A stretch of DNA of 64,000 nt from Vreelandella massiliensis (GTDB taxonomy: Bacteria; Pseudomonadota; Gammaproteobacteria; Pseudomonadales; Halomonadaceae). Below the pieces are notes generated by a model that was given only the letters and a program-made list of their open reading frames with translations, did no database searches and was not told where the DNA came from. The stretch's first letter is position 1. The number at the start of each line of letters is the position of its first letter. The position numbers were made by a program, and so were the translations under genes. Below are positions 52,187-62,208 of the stretch, piece after piece. Where the stretch lies: contig NZ_LT699745.1 of NCBI RefSeq assembly GCF_900155385.1, positions 1,643,561 through 1,707,560 on the forward strand, in the 5' to 3' direction.

Positions 52187-53301
52187 GGTGACTCCCTATC
52201 GTCATAAAGATCCTGATTGAGCTTGCGCTTCTCTGATGCCCCGCTTTCAGATACCGCTTTGGCATCATAGAGCGAGCTGCTCATATAGCGGTCATAAGCT
52301 TCGCGCAAGAGCACCATAATCACCGCGGCGGCAGGCAGTGCTAACAATACACCGATAAAGCCAAACAGCTCCCCGCCGGTCAGCACGGCAAAGATCACCG
52401 CTACGGGATGCAGGCCAATTTTGTCGCCTAGCAGTTTGGGCTGAAGCACAACGCTCTCGATCACCTGACCTATCGAAAACACCACGATGACGCCCAATAT
52501 CGCCCAAAAAGTACCCATCTGAAAAAGAGCCACGATCAAGGCAATGCTCATCCCGACGATAAAGCCCAAAAACGGCACAATGCTGGCCAACCCGGAAATA
52601 AAACCAATCAAAAGGCCAAAGTTTAACCCCATTAAACTCAAACCTAGCGCGTAAATAATGCCCAAACAGAGCATAACCAACAGCTGCCCGCGTAAAAATG
52701 CCGAAAGCACTTCATCACAGCGGGCGACCAGTCGGTGGGTATCTTCGACCCATTGGCGGGGAATTAGGTTGGCGATATTATCAATGAGCCGGTCCCAGTC
52801 GAGCAGTAGGTAAAACGTCACGACGGGAATCAATGCCACGTACGTGACCCATGAGACAAGCGCCATGCTAGAACGCCCTACCTGCCCTAGCGCCTGGGCG
52901 AGATAGCCCCCCGCATCCTGCCAGTTCTGAAGCAGCGTTGCGCGTACATTGGCGATTTCCGTCTGCAAATCGTAGCCCGTCCAGTCGCGCAGTTTAGGGG
53001 CTAATACCGTTTCCACCCACGCCAAAATGGAAGGCAGGGCTTCGCCGAGCTGTTTCACCTGCTGAACAATCAGTGGCACCACAATCAGCAAACTTACGAG
53101 CAGAATCAGAAAGAGCACGAGAAAGACACTCGTCACGGCCAACGGACGCTTCATCCCCCAACGCTCAAAGCGATTGGCCAATGGGTCGGCGAGATAGGCG
53201 AGAATCATGCCAGCGACAAACGGCATGAGAACCGCGTCGAGCAAATAGATCATTCCCGCTATAGCAACTAACAGCAGGACTCCCCACCAAGAATGACGCA
53301 T
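52183..53301 (-). CDS. AI-2E family transporter (PerM-like)
   Basis: 372 residues with seven to eight transmembrane helices. The C-terminal part FISGLASIVPFLGFIVGMSIALIVALFQMG...GQVIESVVLQPKLLGDKIGLHPVAVIFAVLTGGELFGFIGVLLALPAAAVI is the characteristic block of the AI-2E/PerM family. Family members include the autoinducer-2 exporter TqsA and Na+/H+ antiporters, so the substrate is open. It lies directly upstream of hda in one operon, an arrangement common in gammaproteobacteria, opposite purM. Confidence 0.9.
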   Translation of the reverse strand: MRHSWWGVLLLVAIAGMIYLLDAVLMPFVAGMILAYLADPLANRFERWGMKRPLAVTSVFLVLFLILLVSLLIVVPLIVQQVKQLGEALPSILAWVETVLAPKLRDWTGYDLQTEIANVRATLLQNWQDAGGYLAQALGQVGRSSMALVSWVTYVALIPVVTFYLLLDWDRLIDNIANLIPRQWVEDTHRLVARCDEVLSAFLRGQLLVMLCLGIIYALGLSLMGLNFGLLIGFISGLASIVPFLGFIVGMSIALIVALFQMGTFWAILGVIVVFSIGQVIESVVLQPKLLGDKIGLHPVAVIFAVLTGGELFGFIGVLLALPAAAVIMVLLREAYDRYMSSSLYDAKAVSESGASEKRKLNQDLYDDRESP

Positions 53302-53517
53302 GCGTCGACTCCTCCGTGAACAAAAGGCTGATTTAGCCTGGCGCGTAATACGGCTTACGGCGATATGGCTTGCAGCGATGCGGCTTTCGCCACTGGGTGT
53401 TACAATCCGCCCCGTTATCGCATCGGCGCTGGCGCTTTGCCGGCATTAGCATGGTGACTTACCTCGCGACGCTCACCACGACTTTCACCGCTAATTATTT
53501 GCTCCACAGGACCTGCT

Positions 53518-54585
53518 ATGACCGAGACCTCCTCTTCATCCACCAAGCCCTCGCTAAGCTACAAGGATGCGGGCGTTGATATTGACGCCGGCAATGCCCT
53601 TGTTGAGCGTATTAAGCACGTAGCAAAGCGTACCTCACGCCCCGAGGTCATGGGTGGCCTAGGTGGTTTTGGCGCCCTGTGTGAGCTGCCCAAAAACTAT
53701 AAAGAGCCGGTATTGGTCTCAGGCACCGATGGCGTGGGCACAAAATTACGCCTTGCGATGGACCTTGGCAAACACGACACCATTGGTATCGACCTTGTCG
53801 CCATGTGCGTCAACGATCTGATTGTCGCCGGCGCCGAGCCGCTGCTCTTTCTTGACTACTATGCCACGGGAAAGCTCAACGTGGATATCGCCGCCGATGT
53901 GGTCGAAGGCATTGGCGCCGGTTGTGAGCAGGCAGGCTGCGCGCTCGTCGGTGGTGAAACCGCCGAAATGCCGGGCATGTACGAAGGCGATGATTACGAT
54001 CTCGCGGGGTTTTGTGTTGGCGTTGTTGAGAAAGCCAACATCCTGGATGGCAGCCGCGTCAGCGAAGGCGACGTGCTTTTAGGACTTGCCTCTTCGGGCC
54101 CCCACTCCAACGGCTACTCGCTGATTCGCAAAATTCTGGATGTCAGCGAGGCACCACTCGACACCGTTGTTGACGGCAAAGCCTTAAGCGATGCCCTGAT
54201 GGCGCCGACGCGGATCTACGTCAAGCCGCTGCTCTCCTTGATGCGCGAAACAGATACCCCCGTGCACGCCCTCTCGCACATCACCGGCGGCGGGCTTTTG
54301 GAAAATATTCCACGCGTGCTTCCCGATCACTTGGCCGCGCATATTGATATCGCCAGCTGGCAACGACCGGCGGTTTTCGACTGGTTGAAGCAACAAGGTA
54401 ACGTCGACGAAACCGAAATGCACCGCGTGCTTAACTGTGGCATCGGGATGGTGATTGTGGTCCCGCAGGCACACGCTGATAAAGCCCGAGCCCACCTGCA
54501 AGCCCAAGGGGAGAGCGTGTATACCTTGGGGCGCATCGTGGCCCGCGAAGGCGAGGCCGTGACGCTGGAGAACCTGCCGGCATGA
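53518..54585 (+). CDS. purM: PurM, phosphoribosylformylglycinamidine cyclo-ligase (AIR synthetase)
   Basis: A 355-residue purine biosynthesis enzyme closing the imidazole ring to form [23 protein letters not shown] is the usual start, [52 protein letters not shown] the ATP and Mg region, and [24 protein letters not shown] the following loop. [13 protein letters not shown] and [16 protein letters not shown] are also present. The end overlaps purN by four bases (ATGA). Confidence 0.97.
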   Translation: MTETSSSSTKPSLSYKDAGVDIDAGNALVERIKHVAKRTSRPEVMGGLGGFGALCELPKNYKEPVLVSGTDGVGTKLRLAMDLGKHDTIGIDLVAMCVNDLIVAGAEPLLFLDYYATGKLNVDIAADVVEGIGAGCEQAGCALVGGETAEMPGMYEGDDYDLAGFCVGVVEKANILDGSRVSEGDVLLGLASSGPHSNGYSLIRKILDVSEAPLDTVVDGKALSDALMAPTRIYVKPLLSLMRETDTPVHALSHITGGGLLENIPRVLPDHLAAHIDIASWQRPAVFDWLKQQGNVDETEMHRVLNCGIGMVIVVPQAHADKARAHLQAQGESVYTLGRIVAREGEAVTLENLPA

Positions 54586-55328
54586 GCAGCACCGACGACA
54601 CCAATGACACGCTCAATGCGTTTCAGCCCGAACCCATGGACACTCGCCGCGTTGTCGTGCTGATTTCCGGCAGCGGCAGCAACCTACAAGCGTTGATCGA
54701 GGCGCAGTCTCACGACCGCCTGGGCGGCGACATCGTCGCGGTGATCTCCAACGAGCCGGACGCCTTCGGATTAAAGCGCGCCCGCGACGCCGGCATCGAT
54801 GCGGTGGCGCTACCACACCGCGAATACGATAGCCGCGAGGCTTACGACGGCGCACTCATCAAAGTCATCGAACGCCACGAGCCGGATCTTATCGTGCTGG
54901 CGGGCTTTATGCGCATCTTGACCCCCCGCTTTGTGCAGCGCTTTCTCGGGCGGATGCTGAATATCCATCCGTCGCTGCTGCCCGCCTATCAAGGCTTGAA
55001 CACCCACGCCCGCGCCCTGGCGGACGGTGTTTCAAAGCACGGTTGCAGCGTTCACTTTGTGACCGAAGAGCTCGATGGCGGCCCGGTGGTGATACAGGCT
55101 GAACTCAACGTCAGCGCCGACGACAGCGCAGAAACCCTGAAAGAGAAAGTCCACGCCCGTGAACACTTGATACTGCCAATTGCCGTTAACTGGTTTTTAG
55201 ATGGCCGCCTGCAATATAGCGGCACGGGCGCCACGCTAGATGGCACTCCGCTACCCCCGCAGGGCTTACAGTTAAGTCACGAGGACGCGGCCGAAGAGCT
55301 GGATGAACTCAGCGACGAGAGTGAATAA
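54582..55328 (+). CDS. purN: PurN, phosphoribosylglycinamide formyltransferase
   Basis: A 248-residue enzyme transferring a formyl group from 10-formyl-THF to [86 protein letters not shown] contain the conserved Asn-His-Asp catalytic set. It is about 35 residues longer than E. coli PurN, with an N-terminal extension ([17 protein letters not shown]) before the fold and an acidic C-terminal tail. A later start such as the Met at residue 19 is possible. Coupled to purM. Confidence 0.95.
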   Translation: MSSTDDTNDTLNAFQPEPMDTRRVVVLISGSGSNLQALIEAQSHDRLGGDIVAVISNEPDAFGLKRARDAGIDAVALPHREYDSREAYDGALIKVIERHEPDLIVLAGFMRILTPRFVQRFLGRMLNIHPSLLPAYQGLNTHARALADGVSKHGCSVHFVTEELDGGPVVIQAELNVSADDSAETLKEKVHAREHLILPIAVNWFLDGRLQYSGTGATLDGTPLPPQGLQLSHEDAAEELDELSDESE

Positions 55329-55354
55329 CGCGCGCTAACATCAGCGCATAAAAA

Positions 55355-55390
55355 AAACGGCGCCTATTGTTAATGACATAGGCGCCGTTT
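55355..55390. terminator. Bidirectional terminator between purN and dcd
   Basis: AAACGGCGCCTAT (55355-55367) and ATAGGCGCCGTTT (55378-55390) form a 13-bp perfect stem, with A tract on the left and T-rich sequence on the right, so it works for both convergent transcripts. Confidence 0.93.
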
Positions 55391-55415
55391 TATTTTCACG
55401 ACTGCTTAGCTTTTC

Positions 55416-55982
55416 TCAAGTGCGCGGCAACGTCACTCCTAGCTGCCCCATATACTTGCCGCCCCGATCTTTATACGACGTCTCACAAATCTCATCGGAC
55501 TCCAGAAAGAGCATTTGCGCCACGCCTTCATTGGCGTAGATTTTCGCCGGCAGGTTGGTGGTGTTGGAGAATTCCAGCGTGACATGCCCTTCCCACTCGG
55601 GCTCAAGCGGTGTCACATTGACGATGATGCCGCAGCGCGCGTAGGTCGACTTCCCCAAGCAGATGGTCAGCACGCTGCGCGGAATACGAAAATACTCCAC
55701 CGTCCGCGCCAAGGCGAAGGAGTTGGGCGGAATCACACAAACATCGCCTTTCACATCGACAAAGCTTTTATCGTCGAATCCTTTAGGGTCTACCACCGCC
55801 GAGTGAATATTGGTAAATACCTTAAACTCATCGGCGCAGCGCACGTCGTAGCCATAGCTTGATGTACCGTAAGAAATCACCCGCTGGCCGTTAACATAAC
55901 GCACCTGCTCCGACTCAAAAGGCTCAATCATGGCGTCGCTTGCCGCCATGCGACGAATCCATTTATCCGATTTAATGCTCAT
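55416..55982 (-). CDS. dcd: dCTP deaminase
   Basis: 188 residues from the ATG at 55982 ([13 protein letters not shown]); the longer open frame overlaps mrp and is rejected. It deaminates dCTP to dUTP, the main source of dUMP for thymidylate synthesis. [75 protein letters not shown] and the Ser/Arg/Glu active residues match Dcd. It lies 10 bases after mrp, a conserved pairing in gammaproteobacteria. Confidence 0.95.
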   Translation of the reverse strand: MSIKSDKWIRRMAASDAMIEPFESEQVRYVNGQRVISYGTSSYGYDVRCADEFKVFTNIHSAVVDPKGFDDKSFVDVKGDVCVIPPNSFALARTVEYFRIPRSVLTICLGKSTYARCGIIVNVTPLEPEWEGHVTLEFSNTTNLPAKIYANEGVAQMLFLESDEICETSYKDRGGKYMGQLGVTLPRT

Positions 55983-55992
55983 TGCTTCGCTA

Positions 55993-56793
55993 TCACTCAC
56001 TAAAAGAAATCGTCGGGCCCTGCTCGGCGGCGGCATCAACCTGTTTTGCCACCCCTTTAGCAATCTCGGCAAATGCTTGGCTCACCGCGCTGTCCGGCTC
56101 GGAAACCACGCTTGGATTGCCGGAATCGGCCAATTCGCGAATCGAAAGGCTCAGCGGCAAACGGCCCAACACCTGTGTTTCGTACTCATCGGCGATGCGT
56201 TCCCCACCGCCGGTACCAAAAATAGGCGCTTCGTGACCGCAATTTTCGCAGTGGTAGGTGCTCATGTTCTCGACAATACCCAGCACCGGCACATTGACCT
56301 TGCGGAACATCTCGATGCCCTTGCGTGCATCAAGCAGCGCAATATCTTGTGGCGTGGTGACGATCACCGCACCGGAAACCGGTACCCGCTGAGAAAGCGT
56401 CAACTGAATATCACCGGTGCCGGGCGGCATATCGATGAGCAGGAAATCCAAGTTATCCCACTTCGTCTGGGTTAATAGCTGCTGGAAAGCCCCCACCACC
56501 ATGGGGCCGCGCCATACCATGGGTTCCCGGGTGTTGACCAGAAACGCCATCGACATGGCTTGAATGCCGTGGGCCTCAAGGGGGAAAAATGTATCCTCCC
56601 CGGCGGCCTGCGGGCGGGCGCCCTCTTTCACGCCGAGCATTTGCGCCTGACTCGGGCCGTGGATATCGGCGTCCAATACGCCCACGCGGTAGCCTTGGGC
56701 AGAGAGCGCTAGCGCTAAATTGACCGTTACCGTGGATTTACCCACGCCGCCCTTGCCCGAGGCAACGGCGACGATATGTTTTACCCCTTCCAT
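55993..56793 (-). CDS. Mrp/ApbC, iron-sulfur cluster carrier ATPase
   Basis: 266 residues from the ATG at 56793, which has GGAG eight bases upstream. It carries Fe-S clusters to target proteins. The deviant Walker A is [20 protein letters not shown] with [15 protein letters not shown] next, [15 protein letters not shown] is Walker B region, and the cluster-binding CxxC is [11 protein letters not shown]. coli Mrp has an extra N-terminal MIP18/DUF59 domain of about 100 residues, which is absent here. Followed by dcd. Confidence 0.92.
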   Translation of the reverse strand: MEGVKHIVAVASGKGGVGKSTVTVNLALALSAQGYRVGVLDADIHGPSQAQMLGVKEGARPQAAGEDTFFPLEAHGIQAMSMAFLVNTREPMVWRGPMVVGAFQQLLTQTKWDNLDFLLIDMPPGTGDIQLTLSQRVPVSGAVIVTTPQDIALLDARKGIEMFRKVNVPVLGIVENMSTYHCENCGHEAPIFGTGGGERIADEYETQVLGRLPLSLSIRELADSGNPSVVSEPDSAVSQAFAEIAKGVAKQVDAAAEQGPTISFSE

Positions 56794-56892
56794 ACGTGGC
56801 ACTCCTCGTCATTTGGTAAAGCGTTCCACTGCGATGATACGCGCAAGCGGTAGATTCATAAACTACGAACGCGTTTGACGAGGCGGCGGTGG

Positions 56893-57699
56893 TCAGCGCC
56901 GCTTTTTCTCCATGCTCTCCAGCATCTTGTTTACCGCTTCCAAATGCTCCGGCTCGTTATGGCACATGCCTTGGAACGTCGCGCACACATCAAGAAAGGC
57001 TTTCAGCTGCATATCGGGCGCCATCTTCATCAGCCGCTTGGTCAAGCGTGTGGCTTTGGGCGGCTGCACGGCAATCCGCTCGGCGTGCGCCATGGCGACA
57101 TCCATCAGCGCCTCGGGTTCGGCTACCTCCAGCACAATGCCATACGCTTTGGCTTCTTCCGCGTCGATGACACGCCCGGAGAGCGTAAGCTCAAAGGCAC
57201 GCTGATAGCCGATCAGACGCTGCATGAACCAGGCGCCGCCATCGCCGGGAACAATCCCCAAATTGAGAAATGTTTCGCCAAACTTGGCCTTGGTTGAGGC
57301 AACGCGGATATCGGCCATGTTCGCCAAATCAAAGCCCGCTCCAATCGCCGGGCCGTTAACCGCCGCGATGACGGGCACTTCCACCGCCGAAAGCGCCAGC
57401 GGCATGCGCTGAATACCGCGCCGGTAGCGCTCGGCTACCTCGGCGACGTTACCGGCAAAGTCACCGCCGCGGTTCGCCATGTCTTTGATATTGCCGCCAG
57501 CAGAGAACGCGGACCCCGCGCCGGTGATCACTAACACCGACACATCGTCGCAGCGGTTGACCCACTCGGCCACCGCGACGATATCGTCAACCAGCGCCGT
57601 GCCGGTCAAGGCATTACGAACATCGTGACGGTTAAGGGTTAACGTCGCGATACGCCGGTCAAGGGTTAACGTGGCGTCGTGTAACGTTGGCAGGGTCAT
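56893..57699 (-). CDS. Enoyl-CoA hydratase/isomerase family protein
   Basis: 268 residues of the crotonase superfamily. The oxyanion-hole segment is GAGSAFSAGGNIKDMANRGGDF, and VIAAVNGPAIGAGFDLANMADIRVASTKAKFGETFLNLGIVPGDGGAWFMQRLIG covers the second Gly-Ala loop and the position of the catalytic residue. The position normally holding the second catalytic Glu reads GIVPGDGG, with Asp, which occurs in several non-hydratase members. The ATG overlaps the stop of the acyl-CoA synthetase gene (ATGA), so the two are coupled. The exact substrate is unknown. Confidence 0.88.
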   Translation of the reverse strand: MTLPTLHDATLTLDRRIATLTLNRHDVRNALTGTALVDDIVAVAEWVNRCDDVSVLVITGAGSAFSAGGNIKDMANRGGDFAGNVAEVAERYRRGIQRMPLALSAVEVPVIAAVNGPAIGAGFDLANMADIRVASTKAKFGETFLNLGIVPGDGGAWFMQRLIGYQRAFELTLSGRVIDAEEAKAYGIVLEVAEPEALMDVAMAHAERIAVQPPKATRLTKRLMKMAPDMQLKAFLDVCATFQGMCHNEPEHLEAVNKMLESMEKKRR

Positions 57700-59861
57700 A
57701 AAGGCTCCTCAACAATAATGCGCGCATCCACCACGGCGTAGCCGTCGGGATAGGCAATCACCGGATTCAAATCGAGTTCAGCAATGTGGGGGTAGGCCTC
57801 TACGATACGCGAAACGCTCAATAGAAGCGCCACGAGAGCCTCTTTATCGATCGCCGATGCGCCGCGCACGCCCTCGAACACTTTTTTCGCTTTGATCTGC
57901 TCCACCATGGAGGCGGCATCAAAGCGGCTCAGCGGCACCGCACGGAAGGCGACGTCTTCAAGAATCTCAACGAACACGCCGCCCAGACCAAACATCAGTA
58001 CCGGACCAAAAATAGGGTCGCGCATCATGCCGATGATCACCTCAACGCCCTTTTCCGCCATGGGGGTGACCAGTACGCCCTCGATCTCCGCCTGTGGGTC
58101 GTAGTCGTGGGCCGACGCCACGATCTGCTCGAAACCCGCTTTCAGCGCCGCCTCTCCCACGAGATTTAGCTTAACGCCGCCCGCGTCGGATTTGTGCAGA
58201 ATATCCTTGGAGACCACCTTCATCGCCAGCGGCTGTTGACCAAACTCGCGGGCGATGTCGGCTAGCTCCTCGACGCGACGAGCAACACGCTCATCGGGCA
58301 CGCGAACCCCGTGCTCGGCGAGTAGCGCCTTGGCCTCAAACTCCAGCAAATTGCGCCCCTGGGTTTGCGCTTGAAGCAGGAGCATTCGCCCTTTTTCCGT
58401 CGCCTGAACCGGCTCTTTGGCTTCCACGACATCGCATTGCGCTAGATACTCGCCTCGCTCCCCGAGTGCGGCGAGGACGCGTACCGCGTGCTCGATCGAG
58501 GCATAAATTGGCAGCCCCGCTTCGTGCAAGCGCCGCAGCGCCGGCGGCTTCACCGGTGCATAGAGGCTATAGACGACCAGCGGTTTCGTCGTTTTATGCG
58601 ACAGCTCCACCATCGCCTCCGCTCCGCGCATCTCATCACCCAGCAGGGATTCCGCAAAGCGCAGGCTGTAGCCGCCAAACATACCCACGAGGAAAACGCT
58701 GTCGACGTTATCGTCGGCGGCGACAGTCTCCATACAGGTGGCAAGTAGCGATGGGTTGGCATCGGACGAGCCCGCCACGTCTACCGGGTTAGCGGTGGCG
58801 GCTTGCGGGAGCAGAATTTCGCGCAACTTGGCGCGTGTGTCGTCAGAGAGCTCGGCGAGTGTCAGCCCGGCTTCGGCCAAGCGGTCGGAGGCGATGGTGG
58901 CCTGACCGCCGCCGTCGGCAATCACCGCCACGCGCTTGCCGTGGGCTTTCTGCAACAGGCCCAAGCCTTCCGCGACGGGCAGAATTTCATCGGAGTACTG
59001 CACGACACTCACGCCCGACTGGCGCAGCAGGTCGACCGTCATTTGATAACTCCCCGCAAGCGCACCGGTATGGGAGCTAGCGGCCTTCTGCCCTTGCTCG
59101 GTGGAGCCCGATTTGTACACCACCACCGGCTTCATCGCGGTGACATCGCGGGCGACTTGAAGGAATTTGCGCCCGTCACGGAAACCTTCCACATACAGCG
59201 TGGCGACCCGGGTATGCTCATCTTCGCCTAGGTAGCGCAGGTAGTCGTTAAAGCCGATATCGCTCTGGTTACCCGGGCCAATGTAAGTACTAAAGCCCAC
59301 TTGACCATTGTGCTGCGCCTCTAGCGCCAGCGAGAGCAGCATGTTGCCCGACTGCGAGACAATACCTATATCACCCGGTTTGACATGATCCAGCGCCAGC
59401 AAATTGACCCGGTGATGGAGGTTGAATATCCCCGAGGTGTTGGGGCCGATAATGCGCACGCCGTGGGCGCGCGCTTTGGCCATCATTTCCTGCTCAAGGC
59501 TCGCCCCGGCCTCTCCCATTTCGCCAAAGCCGCTGGCGAGAATCACCGCTCCTTTAATCCCACGCCGGCCACACTCGGTAATTAACTCCGGCACGCTGGC
59601 CGCCGGGGTACAAATCAGCGCAAGTTGCGGATTGCCTGGTATCGCCGCGATCGATGGCCAGGCTTTCACCCCCAAAATCATATCGGCCTTGAGGTTAACC
59701 GGGTAAATCTCTCCCCGGTAACCGTCCTTAATCAGCCCCACCATGGCTTTGTAGCCACGTTTTGTGGGGTCGGCGGAGGCCCCCACCACGGCGATACCGG
59801 AAGGCGCTAAAATATCGTGAAGCGGACTACGTACGGGAAGATGCCCTTCAATCGGATTCAT
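57696..59861 (-). CDS. ADP-forming acyl-CoA synthetase (acetate--CoA ligase family, fused alpha-beta)
   Basis: 721 residues. The N-terminal half is the CoA-binding and ligase part (PSGIAVVGASADPTKRGYKAMVGLIKDGYRGEIYPVNL; VSQSGNMLLSLALEAQ), with the phosphohistidine motif SSHTGALAGSYQM. The C-terminal ~220 residues are an ATP-grasp domain (FEAKALLAEHGVRVPDERVA...QPLAMKVVSKDILHKSDAGGVKLNL...FGPVLMFGLGGVFVEILEDVAFRAVPL). These enzymes activate short or branched acids to CoA thioesters, making ADP and phosphate, or run in reverse to make ATP. It is coupled by ATGA overlap to a downstream enoyl-CoA hydratase, with a second hydratase just upstream. The acid used is not clear. Confidence 0.9.
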   Translation of the reverse strand: MNPIEGHLPVRSPLHDILAPSGIAVVGASADPTKRGYKAMVGLIKDGYRGEIYPVNLKADMILGVKAWPSIAAIPGNPQLALICTPAASVPELITECGRRGIKGAVILASGFGEMGEAGASLEQEMMAKARAHGVRIIGPNTSGIFNLHHRVNLLALDHVKPGDIGIVSQSGNMLLSLALEAQHNGQVGFSTYIGPGNQSDIGFNDYLRYLGEDEHTRVATLYVEGFRDGRKFLQVARDVTAMKPVVVYKSGSTEQGQKAASSHTGALAGSYQMTVDLLRQSGVSVVQYSDEILPVAEGLGLLQKAHGKRVAVIADGGGQATIASDRLAEAGLTLAELSDDTRAKLREILLPQAATANPVDVAGSSDANPSLLATCMETVAADDNVDSVFLVGMFGGYSLRFAESLLGDEMRGAEAMVELSHKTTKPLVVYSLYAPVKPPALRRLHEAGLPIYASIEHAVRVLAALGERGEYLAQCDVVEAKEPVQATEKGRMLLLQAQTQGRNLLEFEAKALLAEHGVRVPDERVARRVEELADIAREFGQQPLAMKVVSKDILHKSDAGGVKLNLVGEAALKAGFEQIVASAHDYDPQAEIEGVLVTPMAEKGVEVIIGMMRDPIFGPVLMFGLGGVFVEILEDVAFRAVPLSRFDAASMVEQIKAKKVFEGVRGASAIDKEALVALLLSVSRIVEAYPHIAELDLNPVIAYPDGYAVVDARIIVEEPL

Positions 59862-59921
59862 AACTCACCCTTTTTACCTTGTGCAAACCAGCGTCTCTTT
59901 TGGTGTCGCTAACCAAGGGCG

Positions 59922-60776
59922 CTACTGCCCTTTAAAGCGCGGCTTGCGCTTTTGGGCGAAAGCGTCCACGCCCTCCTGCCAATCATCGGTGGTCGAGCAG
60001 GTGAAAACGGCATCTAGCTCCTGCTGTAGATGACTGTCGATATCATTGGCGCTGGCAAGGTTGACCAGCCGCTTGAGCATGGCCATCGATACCGGCGCTT
60101 GCTCGGCAAGCCGCGCACCTAGCACATGCGCCTCCTTTAGCAATTGATCCTGGGGGTAAGCGGCTAATGCCAGTGCAATACGCACGGCTTCCACACCGTT
60201 AATTTTCTCGCCAGTGAAAAGCAGCCGACGCGCCTGGGTAAGCCCGACAATCTGGGGCAATATCTTGGACACACCGCCACCGACGCAGGTGCCAATGCTG
60301 GTTTCGGGAAAGCCGATCAGCGCGTCTTCGGCCATGATGATGAAATCGCAGGCAACGGCCATTTCAGCCCCTGCGCCCAAGGCGTAGCCATTAACCGCTG
60401 CCACGACGGGCTTTTTCAGCCGGTAGATCGCTTCACAAACATCGTTGCCTAGCTGCAAATACTCACGACGCTGGTAAAGAGTACGCGCGGCGCCGCCATG
60501 CTCTTTCATGTCCGCACCAACGCAGAATGCCCGCCCCTGGCCGGTTAACACCACCGCACGCACGTTTTCTGCCTGCTCGGCCAATCCGAGCGCATCGATC
60601 AACTCGGTATAAAAGGTCTCGACCACCGCGTTTAGCCGGTGTGGCCGGTTGAAACGGATTTCGAGCACCTGCTCTTGCAGAGAAACCAGCAGCGTTTCAT
60701 AGGCGGGAAGTGCTTCAGCCGTTAGCGTAAAGCGGGAAGAGGCAGCGGAGAGGGTCGAACGCGACATGATAGTCAT
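59922..60776 (-). CDS. Enoyl-CoA hydratase-related protein (crotonase family)
   Basis: 284 residues from the ATG at 60776 (MTIMSRSTL); an ATG at 60767 is equally possible, and the frame opens with a TTG at 60788. VVLTGQGRAFCVGADMKEHGG and VVAAVNGYALGAGAEMAVACDFIIMAEDALIGFPETSIGTCVGGGVSKILPQIVG are the two oxyanion-hole regions of crotonases. FPETSIGTCVGGG carries a catalytic Glu candidate, unlike the other hydratase at 56.9 kb. It is 60 bases upstream of the acyl-CoA synthetase, so the three genes likely form one operon for a CoA-dependent degradation step. An imperfect inverted repeat lies just upstream. Confidence 0.87.
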   Translation of the reverse strand: MTIMSRSTLSAASSRFTLTAEALPAYETLLVSLQEQVLEIRFNRPHRLNAVVETFYTELIDALGLAEQAENVRAVVLTGQGRAFCVGADMKEHGGAARTLYQRREYLQLGNDVCEAIYRLKKPVVAAVNGYALGAGAEMAVACDFIIMAEDALIGFPETSIGTCVGGGVSKILPQIVGLTQARRLLFTGEKINGVEAVRIALALAAYPQDQLLKEAHVLGARLAEQAPVSMAMLKRLVNLASANDIDSHLQQELDAVFTCSTTDDWQEGVDAFAQKRKPRFKGQ

Positions 60777-60832
60777 CAAAGCTTGCAACAGATGGGAAAG
60801 CGGTAACGTGCGTATAGCGAGCGCACAGCGTT

Positions 60833-60877
60833 AAAACATTTGTGCCAATAAATATAAAAAATGAGCACATACGTTTT
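60833..60877. repeat. Imperfect 13-bp inverted repeat upstream of the acyl-CoA operon
   Basis: AAAACATTTGTGC (60833-60845) and GCACATACGTTTT (60865-60877) match at 11 of 13 positions in inverted orientation around a 19-base AT-rich spacer. It lies in the shared region of the acyl-CoA operon and the RpiR gene, a likely place for an operator. Confidence 0.6.
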
Positions 60878-61051
60878 GTACGGATAATAGTTAAGACCTT
60901 ACTTTACGTCAACACGCCTGTACCGATATTTTCACCATTAAGGAACAAATGTATCAGCTGTATGCAATACGACGCCGCGCTGCCCTCTACCCTGAGCGTA
61001 GGTTACAATGCACGCGTTTTCGCATGCTGCTAAAGGAGTGAGGAGCCGTGC

Positions 61052-61978
61052 ATGTCAAACCCTACTCAGCATGATCCGACGGAAACTCCGTCAGAAACGC
61101 CCCCGTCTGCCCGCCTCGATGAGATTAATCAACAACTGGCAGAGGCATATCCTGACCTTAGCCCTCAGCTCAAGCTGGCGGCGGGCTATGTACTCGAACA
61201 CCCGATGGACATTGCCTTTCAATCGATTCGTAAATCCGCGGCGGCGGCAGCGGTTACCCCCTCAACCCTCGTCCGCCTCGCCAAGCGGTTAAACTTTGAT
61301 AGCTACGAGCTATTTCGCGAAGTGTTTCAGTCGGCGGTACAGGCGGGGCCCGTTGAGCTCTCCGGGCGTGCCAGTAAGTTACGCAATTTGGCAAGCCACA
61401 CCGATGATCAGGTGTTTCTCGATGTGGGCGATGCGGCTTTCGATAATATTGGCCGCTTGTTCACCGCCGATAATCAGTCGCGCGTTCGCGACGCCGCCAA
61501 GATGATTCTGGGCGCGCGTAAAGTCGCGGTAGTGGGGTTTCGCGATACGTTTGCTTGCGCCTACCACTTCGCTTACGTAGGCCGCATCGCCATGCCGGAG
61601 ATTCATCTCATTCGCGGCTTGGAGGGAGGCCTTTTGACCGAACTTGACCGCTTCGATGAAAACGATGTGGTGGTCGCCTTTGGCTTTGAGCCCTACTGCG
61701 GCGAAACGGTCAGAGCCCTTGAAGTCACCCGTGCCAACGGGGTGAAAGCCATCGTTGTCACCGACACCATGCGCTCGCCGCTGGTGCCGGGTGCGCAGAT
61801 CACCTTCAACGTGGCCAACGCCACGCCCCACTTTTTCCCGTCGATTCTGTCCGCAATTACGCTGATTGAAGCTATTCTGGCGGAGTGCGTCGCCTTCGGG
61901 CCGGATAACCTCGTCGACAACGTCTCGCAATTTGAGCAGCGGATGCGCCACATGGGGGCCTATGTCGACGTCGATTAG
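61052..61978 (+). CDS. RpiR/MurR family transcriptional regulator
   Basis: 308 residues. The N-terminal ~95 residues form the RpiR helix-turn-helix (DLSPQLKLAAGYVLEHPMDIAFQSIRKSAAAAAVTPSTLVRLAKRLNFDSYELFREVFQ). The rest is a SIS domain (AAKMILGARKVAVVGFRDTFACAYHFAY...DVVVAFGFEPYCGETVRALEVTRANGVKAIVVTDT), which binds phosphosugars or related compounds. It is divergent from the acyl-CoA operon and upstream of a TRAP transporter in the same direction, and may control either or both. The ligand is not predictable. Confidence 0.88.
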   Translation: MSNPTQHDPTETPSETPPSARLDEINQQLAEAYPDLSPQLKLAAGYVLEHPMDIAFQSIRKSAAAAAVTPSTLVRLAKRLNFDSYELFREVFQSAVQAGPVELSGRASKLRNLASHTDDQVFLDVGDAAFDNIGRLFTADNQSRVRDAAKMILGARKVAVVGFRDTFACAYHFAYVGRIAMPEIHLIRGLEGGLLTELDRFDENDVVVAFGFEPYCGETVRALEVTRANGVKAIVVTDTMRSPLVPGAQITFNVANATPHFFPSILSAITLIEAILAECVAFGPDNLVDNVSQFEQRMRHMGAYVDVD

Positions 61979-62081
61979 TCGACGAAAATGCTGGCACTTC
62001 TAATGGTGACCTTCGTCATACTATCGTCGAGCGTTGAAAATATTAATTGGCTCTAAACTCAGGACTGGCTAAATTCTGTCT

Positions 62082-62120
62082 AGGTAAAGCCATGCTTTGG
62101 CGTAAAGCATGGCTTTACCT
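62082..62120. repeat. 17-bp perfect inverted repeat upstream of dctP
   Basis: AGGTAAAGCCATGCTTT (62082-62098) and AAAGCATGGCTTTACCT (62104-62120) pair perfectly around a 5-base loop GGCGT. No T tract follows on either strand, so it is not a simple terminator. It lies 88 bases before the dctP start and 103 after the RpiR gene. Confidence 0.9.
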
Positions 62121-62208
62121 GTGCCACAGGGAATGCCTTAGTGGTGCAATGTCCAATACGGGAATACCAAAAACAATTCGTGGTACCACCACTGCTGGAG
62201 CTTCCGAG

